NCBI GenBank assembly: GCA_964543965.1
Contig: CAZJAX010000061.1
Span: 1 to 11,567 of the forward strand
Direction: 5' to 3'
DNA: 11,567 nt
Origin: CAMDWQ01 sp964543965
GTDB lineage: Bacteria; Omnitrophota; Gorgyraeia; 2-02-FULL-51-18
Below the pieces are notes generated by a model that saw nothing but the letters and a program-made list of their open reading frames with translations, had not been told where the DNA came from and searched no databases. The translations under genes were made by a program, and so were the position numbers. This document shows positions 1 to 7,213 of the stretch, one piece after another. Positions within the stretch are counted from its first letter, which is position 1, and every line of letters begins with the position of its first letter.

Positions 1-1073
1 CCAACACGAACGAGTTCGACGTGGTTCTTGACCTCGCCTACGTTCAGATGAAGGAGATCTTCTATTCTCCTCTCACGCTGACCTTCGGCCGTCAGGACCT
101 CTGGTTCGGCCGTGGCTTCATCATCGGCAACAACAACCGCGCTTGGGACAACCAGGCTACCGGTCAGGCCGATGAATATTCCACGACGACCGCGTTTGAC
201 GCGATCCGTGCGACCCTCGACTTCAACCCTTGGACACTCGATTTCGTTTATTCCAAGGTGAGCGAAGGTTCTGCGAACCCCGAAGACGACGTGGATCTGT
301 ACATCACGAACGTGAACTACAAGTTCGCTGAGTACAATGCGGTTGCCGAAGCGTACTATGTCGGTGAATTCGATCGCTCCGCGCTGGCCGGTTCTGCTGC
401 TATCGGTACCAGACAGAATGACACGAACACCCTCGGTGGACGTGTTCAGTTTGACCCGATCTCGCAGATCACCCTCGGCGCTGAACTGGCTTACCAGTTC
501 GGTGAATACAGCACCTCCGCCGCCGCTGCTTCTCCTCGCCGCGACCGCGAAGCTTGGGCTGCCGATGTGTTCGGTACCTACCGCTGGGATAACACTTGGA
601 AGCCGGAATTGACCGTTGAATACGTGTTCATGTCGGGTGAAAGCGATCTGACGAGCACGACGGCCGAATACGGTGCGTGGAACAGCTTGTACCGCGGCAA
701 GTTCTGGACCGCTTATGCGGATTTCCGTGAATTCGTCTATGCGACGTCTGACGCGGTTGACCAGTCTGCCCGTACCAACCAGCAGTTTGTCCAGGTCAAG
801 GGTTCGTTGAAGCCCCTCGAGGATCTTTTGCTCGAAGCTTCCTTCACGTACCTCTGGAACGACGCTGACGTCCACGTGACCCCCTCCGTCCTCAGCAGCG
901 CTGTCCGCTCGAATGAGATCGGTTGGGAAATCGACCTGCAGGCCACCTACGACTACACCGAAGACGTTTCTTTCGGTTTCCTCGCCGGCTGGTTTGTTCC
1001 TGGCGATTTCTACAACGCTCCTGACGATGCGACCGCGACTGACGTCGTTGGTTCCGTCAAGGTGACGTTCTAA
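1..1073 (+). CDS. Outer-membrane beta-barrel porin, alginate-export-like (3' part)
   Basis: This frame is open from the window edge and ends at TAA 1071-1073, giving about 356 visible residues; the true start and signal peptide lie upstream. The protein is made of alternating amphipathic strands rich in Tyr, Trp and Phe, such as TLDFVYSKV, ELTVEYVFM and LLLEASFTYLW. It ends in VKVTF, and a C-terminal Phe on the last strand is the usual signal for BAM-dependent barrel insertion. An early segment, FGRQDLWFGRGFI, resembles the GRQ...YG region of AlgE-like alginate-export barrels. The likely role is outer-membrane passage of a small or anionic solute; the substrate cannot be read from sequence. 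Codon choice is narrow (AAC, TTC, TAC, CGT/CGC, GGT preferred), unlike the rest of the window, which suggests an abundant protein. The barrel call is firm; the family name is less so. Confidence 0.8.
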   Translation, partial: NTNEFDVVLDLAYVQMKEIFYSPLTLTFGRQDLWFGRGFIIGNNNRAWDNQATGQADEYSTTTAFDAIRATLDFNPWTLDFVYSKVSEGSANPEDDVDLYITNVNYKFAEYNAVAEAYYVGEFDRSALAGSAAIGTRQNDTNTLGGRVQFDPISQITLGAELAYQFGEYSTSAAAASPRRDREAWAADVFGTYRWDNTWKPELTVEYVFMSGESDLTSTTAEYGAWNSLYRGKFWTAYADFREFVYATSDAVDQSARTNQQFVQVKGSLKPLEDLLLEASFTYLWNDADVHVTPSVLSSAVRSNEIGWEIDLQATYDYTEDVSFGFLAGWFVPGDFYNAPDDATATDVVGSVKVTF

Positions 1074-1090
1074 GAAGTTAGCTTAAAAAG

Positions 1091-1135
1091 AACCCCGTTT
1101 ATGAGCGAACCTCATAAACGGGGTTTTTCTTTTTT
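1091..1135 (+). terminator. Rho-independent terminator of the porin gene
   Basis: A perfect 15-bp stem (1091-1105 with 1111-1125) closes a 5-nt CGAAC loop and runs into a T-rich tract up to 1135. It starts 18 nt after the porin stop codon. An A-rich stretch before the stem means it could also work on the minus strand. The strength of the hairpin fits a highly transcribed porin gene. Confidence 0.93.
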
Positions 1136-1145
1136 GGGCTCGAAG

Positions 1146-1183
1146 AAAGAAAAACCCCCTCAAGGTCTCTCTTGAAGGGGTTT
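1146..1183 (-). terminator. Rho-independent terminator of the inositol phosphate synthase gene
   Basis: The stem pairs 1152-1164 with 1171-1183 around a GTCTCT loop, with one C/A mismatch at 1159/1176. Read on the minus strand it is followed by a T-rich tail (complement of 1141-1151). It lies 25 nt past the stop of the minus-strand gene, so it is that gene's terminator, tail-to-tail with the porin terminator. Confidence 0.88.
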
Positions 1184-1207
1184 GGCGGTGCTGCCTACGA
1201 TCCTCTC

Positions 1208-2317
1208 TCAGTCCTTCCTTTTTCCCTCGATGAACTCGGCAACCATTTTCTTGGCTTGATTGTCTGTGAACTGTCTGGGCGGGTGCTTCATCAGATAAGC
1301 TGACACCGAATAAAGCGGTCCCATTAGTTTTCGCTGACGGGCTAATTTTAGGCAGCGCACCGCGTCGATCGCGACGCCGGCGCTATTGGGGGAATCTTCG
1401 ACGGACAGACGGGCTTCCAGGTGCAGGGGCACGTTGGCGAAGCCGCGGCCCTCAAGCCGGATAAAGGCGACTTTGTTGTCGTTCTGCCAGGGCACATAGT
1501 CGCTTGGGCCGATATGGATGTTGTCTGAATCCATGCGCGAAGCCAGCTGCGACTGCACCGACTCCGTTTTTGAGATTTTTTTGTATTTGAGGCGCGCGCG
1601 ATTGAGCATGTTCAGAAAATCCGTATTACCGCCTGTGTTGAGCTGGTAAGTGCGGTCGATCTTTACGCCGCGGTCTTCGAAGAGTTTTACGAGGGTGCGG
1701 TGCACGATCGTGGCTCCTACCTGGGATTTGACGTCGTCCCCGATGAGAGGAATGCCGCGGTCAAAAAAGCGCTTGGCCCAAACAGGATCCGAGGCGATGA
1801 AAACCGGGATACAATTGATCAGGCTGACACCGGCTTTCAAGCACTCTTCAGCATAAAATTCGGTCGCGCGCTGAGAACCCACCGGCAGGTAATTGATCGC
1901 GATCTCGGCTCCCGTTTTTTTTAATACGCCGGCGACGTCGACCGGCCGGGCGGTCGAAGGGATGAAGCGGCGGTTGTCATGATAATCCTTCATGTGTTCA
2001 GCCACACCGTCCAGGATAGGACCCATGCTGACACGTGTGTCAGGCGAGGAGAGGCGGGAGGAGATGACTTGCGTGCAGTTGGGGGCCTGGAAAACGGCCT
2101 TTTTGAGAGGCAGACCCACCTTGCGGCGGTCGATGTCGAAGGCTGCCACGATCTCGATATCCTCGGGCTTGTAGCCGCCGATGCGGGGGTTCATCAGACC
2201 CGGGATCGGAGCCAAAGCGCCCTTCGCGCCTGAATTCTTACGGTAAAATTCAAGGCCCTGGACGAGAGAGCTGGCGCAGTTGCCGACGCCGATGATCGCT
2301 AATTTGATTTTTTTCAT
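1208..2317 (-). CDS. ino1: myo-Inositol-1-phosphate synthase (actinobacterial/archaeal type)
   Basis: The product (369 aa) converts glucose-6-phosphate to myo-inositol-phosphate with bound NAD, the first step of inositol synthesis, in the cytoplasm. The N-terminal Rossmann motif is GVGNCASSLVQG (residues 10-21). Family blocks follow: NYLPVGSQ (142-149), GDDVKSQVGATIVHRTL (193-209), LNTGGNTDFLNM (226-237), and an IGPSDYVPW...RLEGRGF stretch (269-293), then DSPNSAG (308-314). These match the short mycobacterial/archaeal form rather than the longer eukaryotic form. The frame stays open upstream to 2554, but the ATG at 2317 begins exactly at the MKKIKLAIIG strand, and extension would cross the promoters and enter ftsH. 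A weak GGCGGA precedes the ATG. The gene is monocistronic, with its own promoter (2363-2392) and terminator. Product identity is secure; the use of inositol in this organism is unknown. Confidence 0.95.
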   Translation of the reverse strand: MKKIKLAIIGVGNCASSLVQGLEFYRKNSGAKGALAPIPGLMNPRIGGYKPEDIEIVAAFDIDRRKVGLPLKKAVFQAPNCTQVISSRLSSPDTRVSMGPILDGVAEHMKDYHDNRRFIPSTARPVDVAGVLKKTGAEIAINYLPVGSQRATEFYAEECLKAGVSLINCIPVFIASDPVWAKRFFDRGIPLIGDDVKSQVGATIVHRTLVKLFEDRGVKIDRTYQLNTGGNTDFLNMLNRARLKYKKISKTESVQSQLASRMDSDNIHIGPSDYVPWQNDNKVAFIRLEGRGFANVPLHLEARLSVEDSPNSAGVAIDAVRCLKLARQRKLMGPLYSVSAYLMKHPPRQFTDNQAKKMVAEFIEGKRKD

Positions 2318-2362
2318 GAAAAAAATCCGCCGAATAACGTCAAACAGTCCGTTAAATTTGTC

Positions 2363-2392
2363 AGTATAATGAAGGCATCCTTTGATTGTCAA
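2363..2392 (-). promoter_or_regulatory. Sigma70-type promoter of ino1
   Basis: On the minus strand a perfect TTGACA (-35, 2387-2392) is followed by an 18-bp spacer and TATACT (-10, 2363-2368, 5 of 6 consensus bases). Transcription would start near 2356, giving a leader of roughly 40 nt before the ATG at 2317. The -35 box shares position 2387 with the -35 box of the divergent ftsH promoter. Confidence 0.8.
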
Positions 2393-2410
2393 GAGCCGTT
2401 CTGATATAAT
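2382..2410 (+). promoter_or_regulatory. Sigma70-type extended -10 promoter of the ftsH operon
   Basis: TTGATT (2382-2387) and a perfect TATAAT (2405-2410) are 17 bp apart. A TG one base upstream of the -10 (TGATATAAT) makes it an extended -10 promoter. Transcription would start near 2417, leaving a short leader with AAGGA at 2423-2427 ahead of the GTG start at 2441. It is the only clear promoter seen for the six-gene operon. Confidence 0.8.
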
Positions 2411-2440
2411 GACGCGACCAAAAAGGACAGCTCTGATACC

Positions 2441-3778
2441 GTGGCAAAACCCGAAAACGACAAAAAAAACCCTAAAAAAAATTCCCAGGAATGGTTCCCC
2501 GGGCCTATTCTCCTTTGGGTGTTCCTGCTCCTGAGCGTGCTCTATTTTATGCATCTGGGCTCGATGCCGCCCGAAAAGACCAGCCGTCAGTTCACCTACG
2601 GCGAGTTCTTTTCTGTCTTGAAAGATAATGAGACCAACCCTGTCATCCGCACGGCTGTGCGTATCTCCAATGAGCTTGCGGGCGATCTTTCATCCGGCGA
2701 GAAATACCGCGTCGTGCTTCCGGATCAGGATCCCGATCTTGAGCGCATGCTGAGGCAGAACGTCAAAAATTATGAGATACGCCCAGAGAAGACTTTCTGG
2801 GCGCAGCTGCTTTATGCCATCATCGGTCCCGTGATCCTCGTGGGTCTCCTGTGGTTCCTCTCGTATCGCGGAAGCGGAGCGGCGGGCGGCGGGCGCATCA
2901 TGGCGTTCGGGCGTTCGAAGGCCAAGCTCTCGACCAACGTAAAGATCACTTTCAAGGACGTGGCCGGCGTCGAAGAGGCGAAGGAAGAGCTCAAAGAGAT
3001 CATCGAATTTTTAAAGGACCCCAAGAAGTTCCAGCGCCTCGGCGGCAAGATCCCGAAAGGCGTTCTGCTGATGGGTCCCCCGGGCACCGGCAAAACGCTT
3101 TTGGCAAAGGCTGTCAGCGGCGAGGCCGATGTGCCTTTTTTCAGCATTTCCGGTTCTGATTTTGTCGAGATGTTCGTCGGCGTGGGGGCTTCCCGCGTAC
3201 GCGATCTTTTCGATCAGGCCAAGCGCAGCGTGAAGCAGACGGGCCGCGGATGCATTATTTTCATCGATGAGATCGATGCGGTCGGACGCCAGCGTTTTGC
3301 AGGTATCGGCGGCGGGCATGACGAGAGAGAGCAGACGCTGAATGCGCTTCTTGTCGAGATGGACGGCTTCAACACGAGCGAATCCATCATTCTGGTTGCA
3401 GCCACGAACCGGCCCGACGTGCTGGATGCGGCGCTGCTTCGTCCGGGTCGTTTTGACCGCCAGGTCGTCGTCCCGCTGCCGGACGTCATCGGCCGCGAAG
3501 CCATTCTGAAGGTTCATGCGGCGAATGTGAAACTCGATCCCGCCGTCGATTTGAAGCTCGTCGCCAAGCAGACGACCTACTTTTCCGGCGCCGATCTCGC
3601 GAACCTCGTCAATGAGGCCGCTCTTTTGGCTGCCCGCACCAACAAAGAGAGTGTCGGTATGGCTGAGCTGCAGGAATCGACCGAGCGCGTCATGGCCGGC
3701 CCCAGCGCAAATCCAAAAAGGTTTCCGAAAAGGAAAAAAAGATCGTGGCTTATCATGAGTCCGGTCACGCGCTGGTAG
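2441..3778 (+). CDS. ftsH: ATP-dependent zinc metalloprotease FtsH, N-terminal part (frameshifted gene)
   Basis: This is the first part of FtsH, the membrane-anchored AAA+ protease that unfolds and degrades membrane and regulatory proteins. The start is GTG 2441 with AAGGA at 2423-2427. Two membrane helices (about 22-40 and 123-141) flank a periplasmic domain. The AAA+ module has Walker A GPPGTGKT (212-219), an FVG pore motif near 245-247, Walker B IIFIDEIDA (272-280), and the second region of homology ending RPGRFDR with its arginine fingers. The frame is lost after MAGP at the CCCC run 3700-3703; the last 24 codons (SANPKRF...) are not FtsH-like. Adding one base there gives GPQRKSKKVSEKEKKIVAYHESGH, the normal family sequence, and a protein of about 629 aa. 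It is first in the operon. The most likely cause is a sequencing or assembly error; a real mutation would be unexpected in so central a gene. Confidence 0.93.
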   Translation: MAKPENDKKNPKKNSQEWFPGPILLWVFLLLSVLYFMHLGSMPPEKTSRQFTYGEFFSVLKDNETNPVIRTAVRISNELAGDLSSGEKYRVVLPDQDPDLERMLRQNVKNYEIRPEKTFWAQLLYAIIGPVILVGLLWFLSYRGSGAAGGGRIMAFGRSKAKLSTNVKITFKDVAGVEEAKEELKEIIEFLKDPKKFQRLGGKIPKGVLLMGPPGTGKTLLAKAVSGEADVPFFSISGSDFVEMFVGVGASRVRDLFDQAKRSVKQTGRGCIIFIDEIDAVGRQRFAGIGGGHDEREQTLNALLVEMDGFNTSESIILVAATNRPDVLDAALLRPGRFDRQVVVPLPDVIGREAILKVHAANVKLDPAVDLKLVAKQTTYFSGADLANLVNEAALLAARTNKESVGMAELQESTERVMAGPSANPKRFPKRKKRSWLIMSPVTRW

Positions 3779-4329
3779 GTCTTCTCACGCCCAACGCCGA
3801 TCCTCTGCACAAGATCACGATCATCCCGCGCGGTATGGCCGGAGGTTATACGGTCGCGTTGCCGGACGAGGACCGCACTTTGCACAGCCTTTCTTATTTT
3901 GAGGCCCGTCTGCCTATGATCATGGGCGGACGCGTGGCCGAAGAACTCGTCTTCGGGGATGTCACGACCGGCGCGCACGATGATCTGCGCAAAGCGACGG
4001 AGCTGGCGCGCAACATGGTGTGTCATTACGGCATGAGCAAGAAGCTCGGCCCTATCATATTTGGAAAAGAGGGCGGCGAAGTGTTTCTGGGCCGAGATTT
4101 TGGCGAGCAGAGGAATTATTCCGACGAGACCGCCCGTCTCATCGATTCGGAGATCAAGCGCATTCTGCAGGAGGCTTACGAGAAGGCCCGCACGATTCTC
4201 ACCGAGCAGCGCGACAAACTTGAGATCCTTGCGCAGAAGCTTCTCGAAAAAGAGACTCTAGACGGAGCCGAGGTGCGTCTGATGCTGTCGCTGCCCGAGC
4301 TGCCGGCCGCCGGCGCTGCGCTGGCTTGA
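3745..4329 (+). CDS. ftsH: FtsH C-terminal peptidase domain (second part of the frameshifted ftsH)
   Basis: This segment encodes the M41 zinc-protease domain in the frame -1 relative to the first part. Family-like sequence in this frame begins right after the C run, at about 3704, so the GTG at 3745 is really an internal Val codon and not a start. The zinc-binding and catalytic HESGH is at about residues 439-443 of the restored protein. It is followed by GGRVAEELVFGDVTTGAHDDL, which carries the acidic third zinc ligand, and by a C-terminal helical region ending LPELPAAGAALA. With one base restored the protein is a full-length, apparently active FtsH. The stop at 4327-4329 is separated from the folP ATG by one codon-length gap in the same frame. 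An independent gene is unlikely because it would lack the ATPase. Confidence 0.92.
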   Translation: MAYHESGHALVGLLTPNADPLHKITIIPRGMAGGYTVALPDEDRTLHSLSYFEARLPMIMGGRVAEELVFGDVTTGAHDDLRKATELARNMVCHYGMSKKLGPIIFGKEGGEVFLGRDFGEQRNYSDETARLIDSEIKRILQEAYEKARTILTEQRDKLEILAQKLLEKETLDGAEVRLMLSLPELPAAGAALA

Positions 4330-4332
4330 GGA

Positions 4333-5235
4333 ATGTCAGGCAAAGAAAGCCTTTTTCGAAGACCTGAATTCGAACTTACCTTCCGCGGCAGCTCCCTGAG
4401 GCTCGGCCGTGAAACGAAGCTGATGGCCGTTTTGAACGTCACCCCCGATTCTTTTAGCGATGGGGGCCGTTTCTTCGACCCCGGCCGCGCGGCCGCGCAG
4501 GCGTTAAGACTTCAAGCCGAGGGTGCGCATATCCTCGATATCGGCGGCGAGTCCTCCAGGCCCGGCTCGAAAGCCGTCACCGTGCGAGAAGAGATAAGAC
4601 GTATCCGGCCCGTTTTGAAACGCCTCTCCGGCACGATACAGATCCCTATTTCCGTCGACACGTACAAGTATGATGTCGCGATGATGGCGCTGGACGAGGG
4701 CGCTTCGATCGTCAACGACATCACGGCGCTCGGCGGAAGGCGCAAGTTCGCACGCCTCATTGCGCGTTACGACGCCGGACTTGTGCTGATGCATATGCGC
4801 GGCAACCCGGCAACCATGCAGAAAAATACAGCGTATAAGGACCTTTTCGGCGAGATCGGCTTGCGGCTCCGCGAGGCAGCGGACCTGGCGTTGTCTTGCG
4901 GCGTACGCCGGTCCAATTTGGCCGTTGATCCGGGGTTCGGCTTCGGTAAAAGCGCGGGACAGAATCTCCGGCTGCTCTCGAGCCTGCATTATTTTTCAAA
5001 GCTTCGGCTGCCTGTGCTGGCGGGGCTTTCGCGCAAGTCGTTCATCGGCCATCTACTGGCTCCGGCGGCAGGCGGAACGGTTCCCGGACCGGACGGACGG
5101 CTGTATGGTTCGCTGGCCGCTGCGGCGGCGGCTTTGGAGAGGGGTGTGCATATCCTCCGGGTGCATGAAGTGTTGCCTCATAAGCATTTGGCGGTTATGA
5201 TGGATGCAGCGATGAGACCGGAGAGCTTCAAGTGA
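4333..5235 (+). CDS. folP: Dihydropteroate synthase
   Basis: FolP condenses p-aminobenzoate with hydroxymethyl-dihydropterin diphosphate in folate synthesis and is the sulfonamide target. At 300 aa it is slightly longer than E. coli FolP. Motifs in order are NVTPDSFSDGG (35-45), DIGGESSRPGS (69-79), SVDTYK (107-112), VLMHMRGNPATMQ (151-163), VDPGFGFGK (198-206), SRKSFIG (233-239) and RVHEV (276-280). All known pterin and phosphate contacts appear present. The ATG at 4333 follows the ftsH stop by 3 nt; its GAGGA abuts the ATG directly, so translation probably depends on reinitiation after ftsH. The only other in-frame ATG (residue 31) would remove the first strand. The gene ends in a 4-nt GTGA overlap with cdaA. 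Confidence 0.96.
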   Translation: MSGKESLFRRPEFELTFRGSSLRLGRETKLMAVLNVTPDSFSDGGRFFDPGRAAAQALRLQAEGAHILDIGGESSRPGSKAVTVREEIRRIRPVLKRLSGTIQIPISVDTYKYDVAMMALDEGASIVNDITALGGRRKFARLIARYDAGLVLMHMRGNPATMQKNTAYKDLFGEIGLRLREAADLALSCGVRRSNLAVDPGFGFGKSAGQNLRLLSSLHYFSKLRLPVLAGLSRKSFIGHLLAPAAGGTVPGPDGRLYGSLAAAAAALERGVHILRVHEVLPHKHLAVMMDAAMRPESFK

Positions 5236-6023
5236 CACCCATAATCCATCTTTTACAGCAGAACTGGAAGGCGATCATCGAGATCGCCGCGTTCTGGTTC
5301 GTCTTTTATCTTCTGCTTGTGTATATCAAAGACAGCGGCATGATGCAGGCCCTGAAAGGGCTCGCTCTGCTGGTCATCTTTTTCTTTGTTGCCGAATTTT
5401 TGGGATTGAAAAGCATCCGCTGGATATTTTCCTACCTTTTTCAGATATCCATCATCGGGTTCCTGATCATTTTCCAGCCGGAGCTGCGCCGCGGGCTGGC
5501 GCGTATCGGGCAAAGTCCGCTTTTCAAGAGTTTCGTCAAAGAAGAGAAGGTGGCGGACGAGATCGTGCGAGCGGTCACTTCGATGTCAAAGAGCCGTATC
5601 GGTGCGCTGATCGCCCTTGAGCGCGAAGTAAGTTTGAAGCCCCAGATCGAGAGCGGGATTCTTCTGGACGGCGTGATGTCGTCAGAGCTTTTGATCACCA
5701 TCTTCATGCCCAACACGCCTTTTCATGACGGCGGCGTCATCGTTCAAGGCAACCGCGTGGTGGCGGTCGGCTGCCTTTTTCCGCTATCACAGTCCAAGAG
5801 CCTTTCAAAGTCTCTCGGCATGCGCCACCGCGCAGCTCTAGGCATGAGCGAGGAGACCGATGCCTTGGTGATCGTCGTCTCTGAGGAAAGCGGTTCTGTT
5901 TCGGTGATGAACGGCGGAAAAATATTCCACGGCGTGGATCCGGAAAAGCTTAAAGAGCAGATTTATGCGATCAACCGGCCCGCAAAGACCGATGAAGCCG
6001 CGGCGGAAGGGGAGCCGCGATGA
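5232..6023 (+). CDS. cdaA: Membrane diadenylate cyclase CdaA (DacA)
   Basis: CdaA makes the second messenger cyclic-di-AMP from two ATP at the inner membrane. The 263-aa protein has three N-terminal membrane helices (about 15-33, 37-57 and 62-81), then FQPELRRGLARIG (81-93) and a DAC domain. In the DAC domain, DGVMSSELLITIF (146-158), the active-site segment NTPFHDGG (161-168) and RHRAALGMSEETD (198-210) are clear. The usual DGA motif reads DGG here; the catalytic Asp166 is kept. The start is GTG 5232, with GGAGAG at 5220-5225, overlapping the folP stop. The next gene, cdaR-like, overlaps by 4 nt, as expected for a cyclase and regulator pair. Activity is likely but inferred from conserved residues. 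Confidence 0.95.
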   Translation: MTPIIHLLQQNWKAIIEIAAFWFVFYLLLVYIKDSGMMQALKGLALLVIFFFVAEFLGLKSIRWIFSYLFQISIIGFLIIFQPELRRGLARIGQSPLFKSFVKEEKVADEIVRAVTSMSKSRIGALIALEREVSLKPQIESGILLDGVMSSELLITIFMPNTPFHDGGVIVQGNRVVAVGCLFPLSQSKSLSKSLGMRHRAALGMSEETDALVIVVSEESGSVSVMNGGKIFHGVDPEKLKEQIYAINRPAKTDEAAAEGEPR

Positions 6024-6460
6024 AGCTTTTAAAAGGCACTTTTTTTCTAAAGTTTGCGGCGCTTCTCATGGCGATCGCGACCTATTTCTATATTCACCGC
6101 GAGATAGAAACGACCGAAAAGAAAAGCACTACAGACGCCTCATACCGCCTGATCAAACTGACGGCCAAGAATCTTCCGGTCAAGGTCCGTTTGGAAACTC
6201 AGCCGCCGGACGGCTACCGCATCATCGAGGACCGCGTGCTTGTTTCTCCAGCGGAGGTCATGGTGATCGGTCCGGAAGCCCTGCTGGAGACTGCCAGCGC
6301 CGCCGAAACGACGCTCGTAGATATCAGCGAAAGCAAAAGGACTGTCGTCAAAAAGGTCCCGCTCGAGAGCGTCGCCGGCAACCATCTGACCGGAAGGCCT
6401 CACATGATCGAAGTCACGGTACCGATCGAAGCGGTCTCGGCTCCCGCCGAAGGCGCATAA
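6020..6460 (+). CDS. cdaR: CdaR-like protein with a single YbbR domain
   Basis: This 146-aa protein has an N-terminal membrane anchor (residues 7-25) and is otherwise probably outside the inner membrane. Residues about 52-137 fit one YbbR domain: NLPVKVRLE, then PPDGYRI, then the VSPAEVMVIGP strand (75-85) and a VDISESKRTV turn (100-109). YbbR proteins encoded next to cdaA bind and modulate the cyclase. Well-studied CdaR proteins carry several YbbR repeats; this one has only one. The ATG overlaps the cdaA stop (ATGA), and a strong GGGGAG at 6009-6014 precedes it. Assignment rests about equally on context and on the domain pattern. Confidence 0.82.
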   Translation: MKLLKGTFFLKFAALLMAIATYFYIHREIETTEKKSTTDASYRLIKLTAKNLPVKVRLETQPPDGYRIIEDRVLVSPAEVMVIGPEALLETASAAETTLVDISESKRTVVKKVPLESVAGNHLTGRPHMIEVTVPIEAVSAPAEGA

Positions 6461-6475
6461 CGGGGTCTCAGGATT

Positions 6476-7210
6476 ATGCCAGAACTTGGAGTCAACATCG
6501 ATCATGTCGCGACGCTGCGGCAAGCCCGCATGCTATCCGTCCGGGAGATCGGCAGCCCCGCCTATCCTGACCCGCTGAATGCAGCGCGTATCTGCAAGAA
6601 AAAGGGAGCCAACTCCGTCGTCATGCATCTGAGGGAGGACAGGCGCCATATCCAGGATGCCGACGTTTTTCGCGTGAAGAGACTGGTCCCGATCCGGCTG
6701 AACCTTGAAATGTCCATCGCGCCGTCGGTCGTAAAGACGGCGCTCAAAGTGCTTCCCGCGCAGGTGACGCTTGTGCCTGAAAAACGCGCGGAAAAAACGA
6801 CCGAGGGGGGTCTCGACCTTTTCGGCCGGCCGACGGAGCTAAGGCGCGTCTGCCGTAGATTCCGGGATAAAGGCATCGATGTCAGCCTTTTCATCGATCC
6901 CGATCCGAGGCAGGTAGATGAAGCGCTGCGCCTAGGCGCGGACGCCGTCGAGTTTCACACAGGCGATTACGCCAACCGTAAAGGGCCGGCCCGAAAAAGG
7001 GAGCTGACGCGGCTCATTAAAGCCGTGGGGCAGGCGAAAGCCGCGGGTCTTCAGGCTCACGCCGGTCACGGACTCGACTACGAAAATGTGAGCGCCGTCG
7101 TTGCGATTCCCGGGATAGGGGAGCTTAACATAGGCTATTCCATCGTCACGCGGGCCCTGTGGACGGGTTTTGAAAAGGCGGTCGCAGATATGCTGCGGTT
7201 GACGCGCTAG
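6476..7210 (+). CDS. pdxJ: Pyridoxine 5'-phosphate synthase
   Basis: PdxJ closes the pyridine ring of vitamin B6 from 1-deoxyxylulose-5-phosphate and aminoacetone phosphate in the DXP-dependent pathway. The 244-aa protein opens with GVNIDHVATLRQAR (5-18). It has HLREDRRH (51-58), NLEM (76-79), LVPEKR (99-104) followed by TTEGGLD, then EFHTGDYA (159-166), AGHGLDYENV (196-205) and ELNIGYSI (216-223). His51, Glu78 and His198 correspond to the E. coli catalytic residues His45, Glu72 and His193. A loop at about 19-29 is a little longer than in E. coli. The ATG lies 15 nt after cdaR, with AGGA at 6470-6473 very close and GGGG at 6462-6465 as the alternative ribosome site. Confidence 0.97.
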   Translation: MPELGVNIDHVATLRQARMLSVREIGSPAYPDPLNAARICKKKGANSVVMHLREDRRHIQDADVFRVKRLVPIRLNLEMSIAPSVVKTALKVLPAQVTLVPEKRAEKTTEGGLDLFGRPTELRRVCRRFRDKGIDVSLFIDPDPRQVDEALRLGADAVEFHTGDYANRKGPARKRELTRLIKAVGQAKAAGLQAHAGHGLDYENVSAVVAIPGIGELNIGYSIVTRALWTGFEKAVADMLRLTR

Positions 7211-7213
7211 TCT

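Noticed and set aside
337..612. A 91-codon plus-strand ORF inside the porin gene
   Set aside because: It is in another frame of a gene with clear beta-barrel coding character, its composition is Ser/Arg/Pro-rich, and it has no ribosome site.
2318..2554. N-terminal extension of the inositol phosphate synthase frame by 79 codons
   Set aside because: The extension has no family similarity, covers both promoters and the start of ftsH, and the ATG at 2317 begins exactly at the Rossmann strand.
3727..3745. Programmed -1 frameshift or transcriptional slippage at the A7 run in ftsH
   Set aside because: The A7 run (3734-3740) is a tempting slip site, but family-like residues are already in the downstream frame from 3704. 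A shift at the A run would leave a dozen wrong residues, and the codon order is not a standard slippery heptamer.
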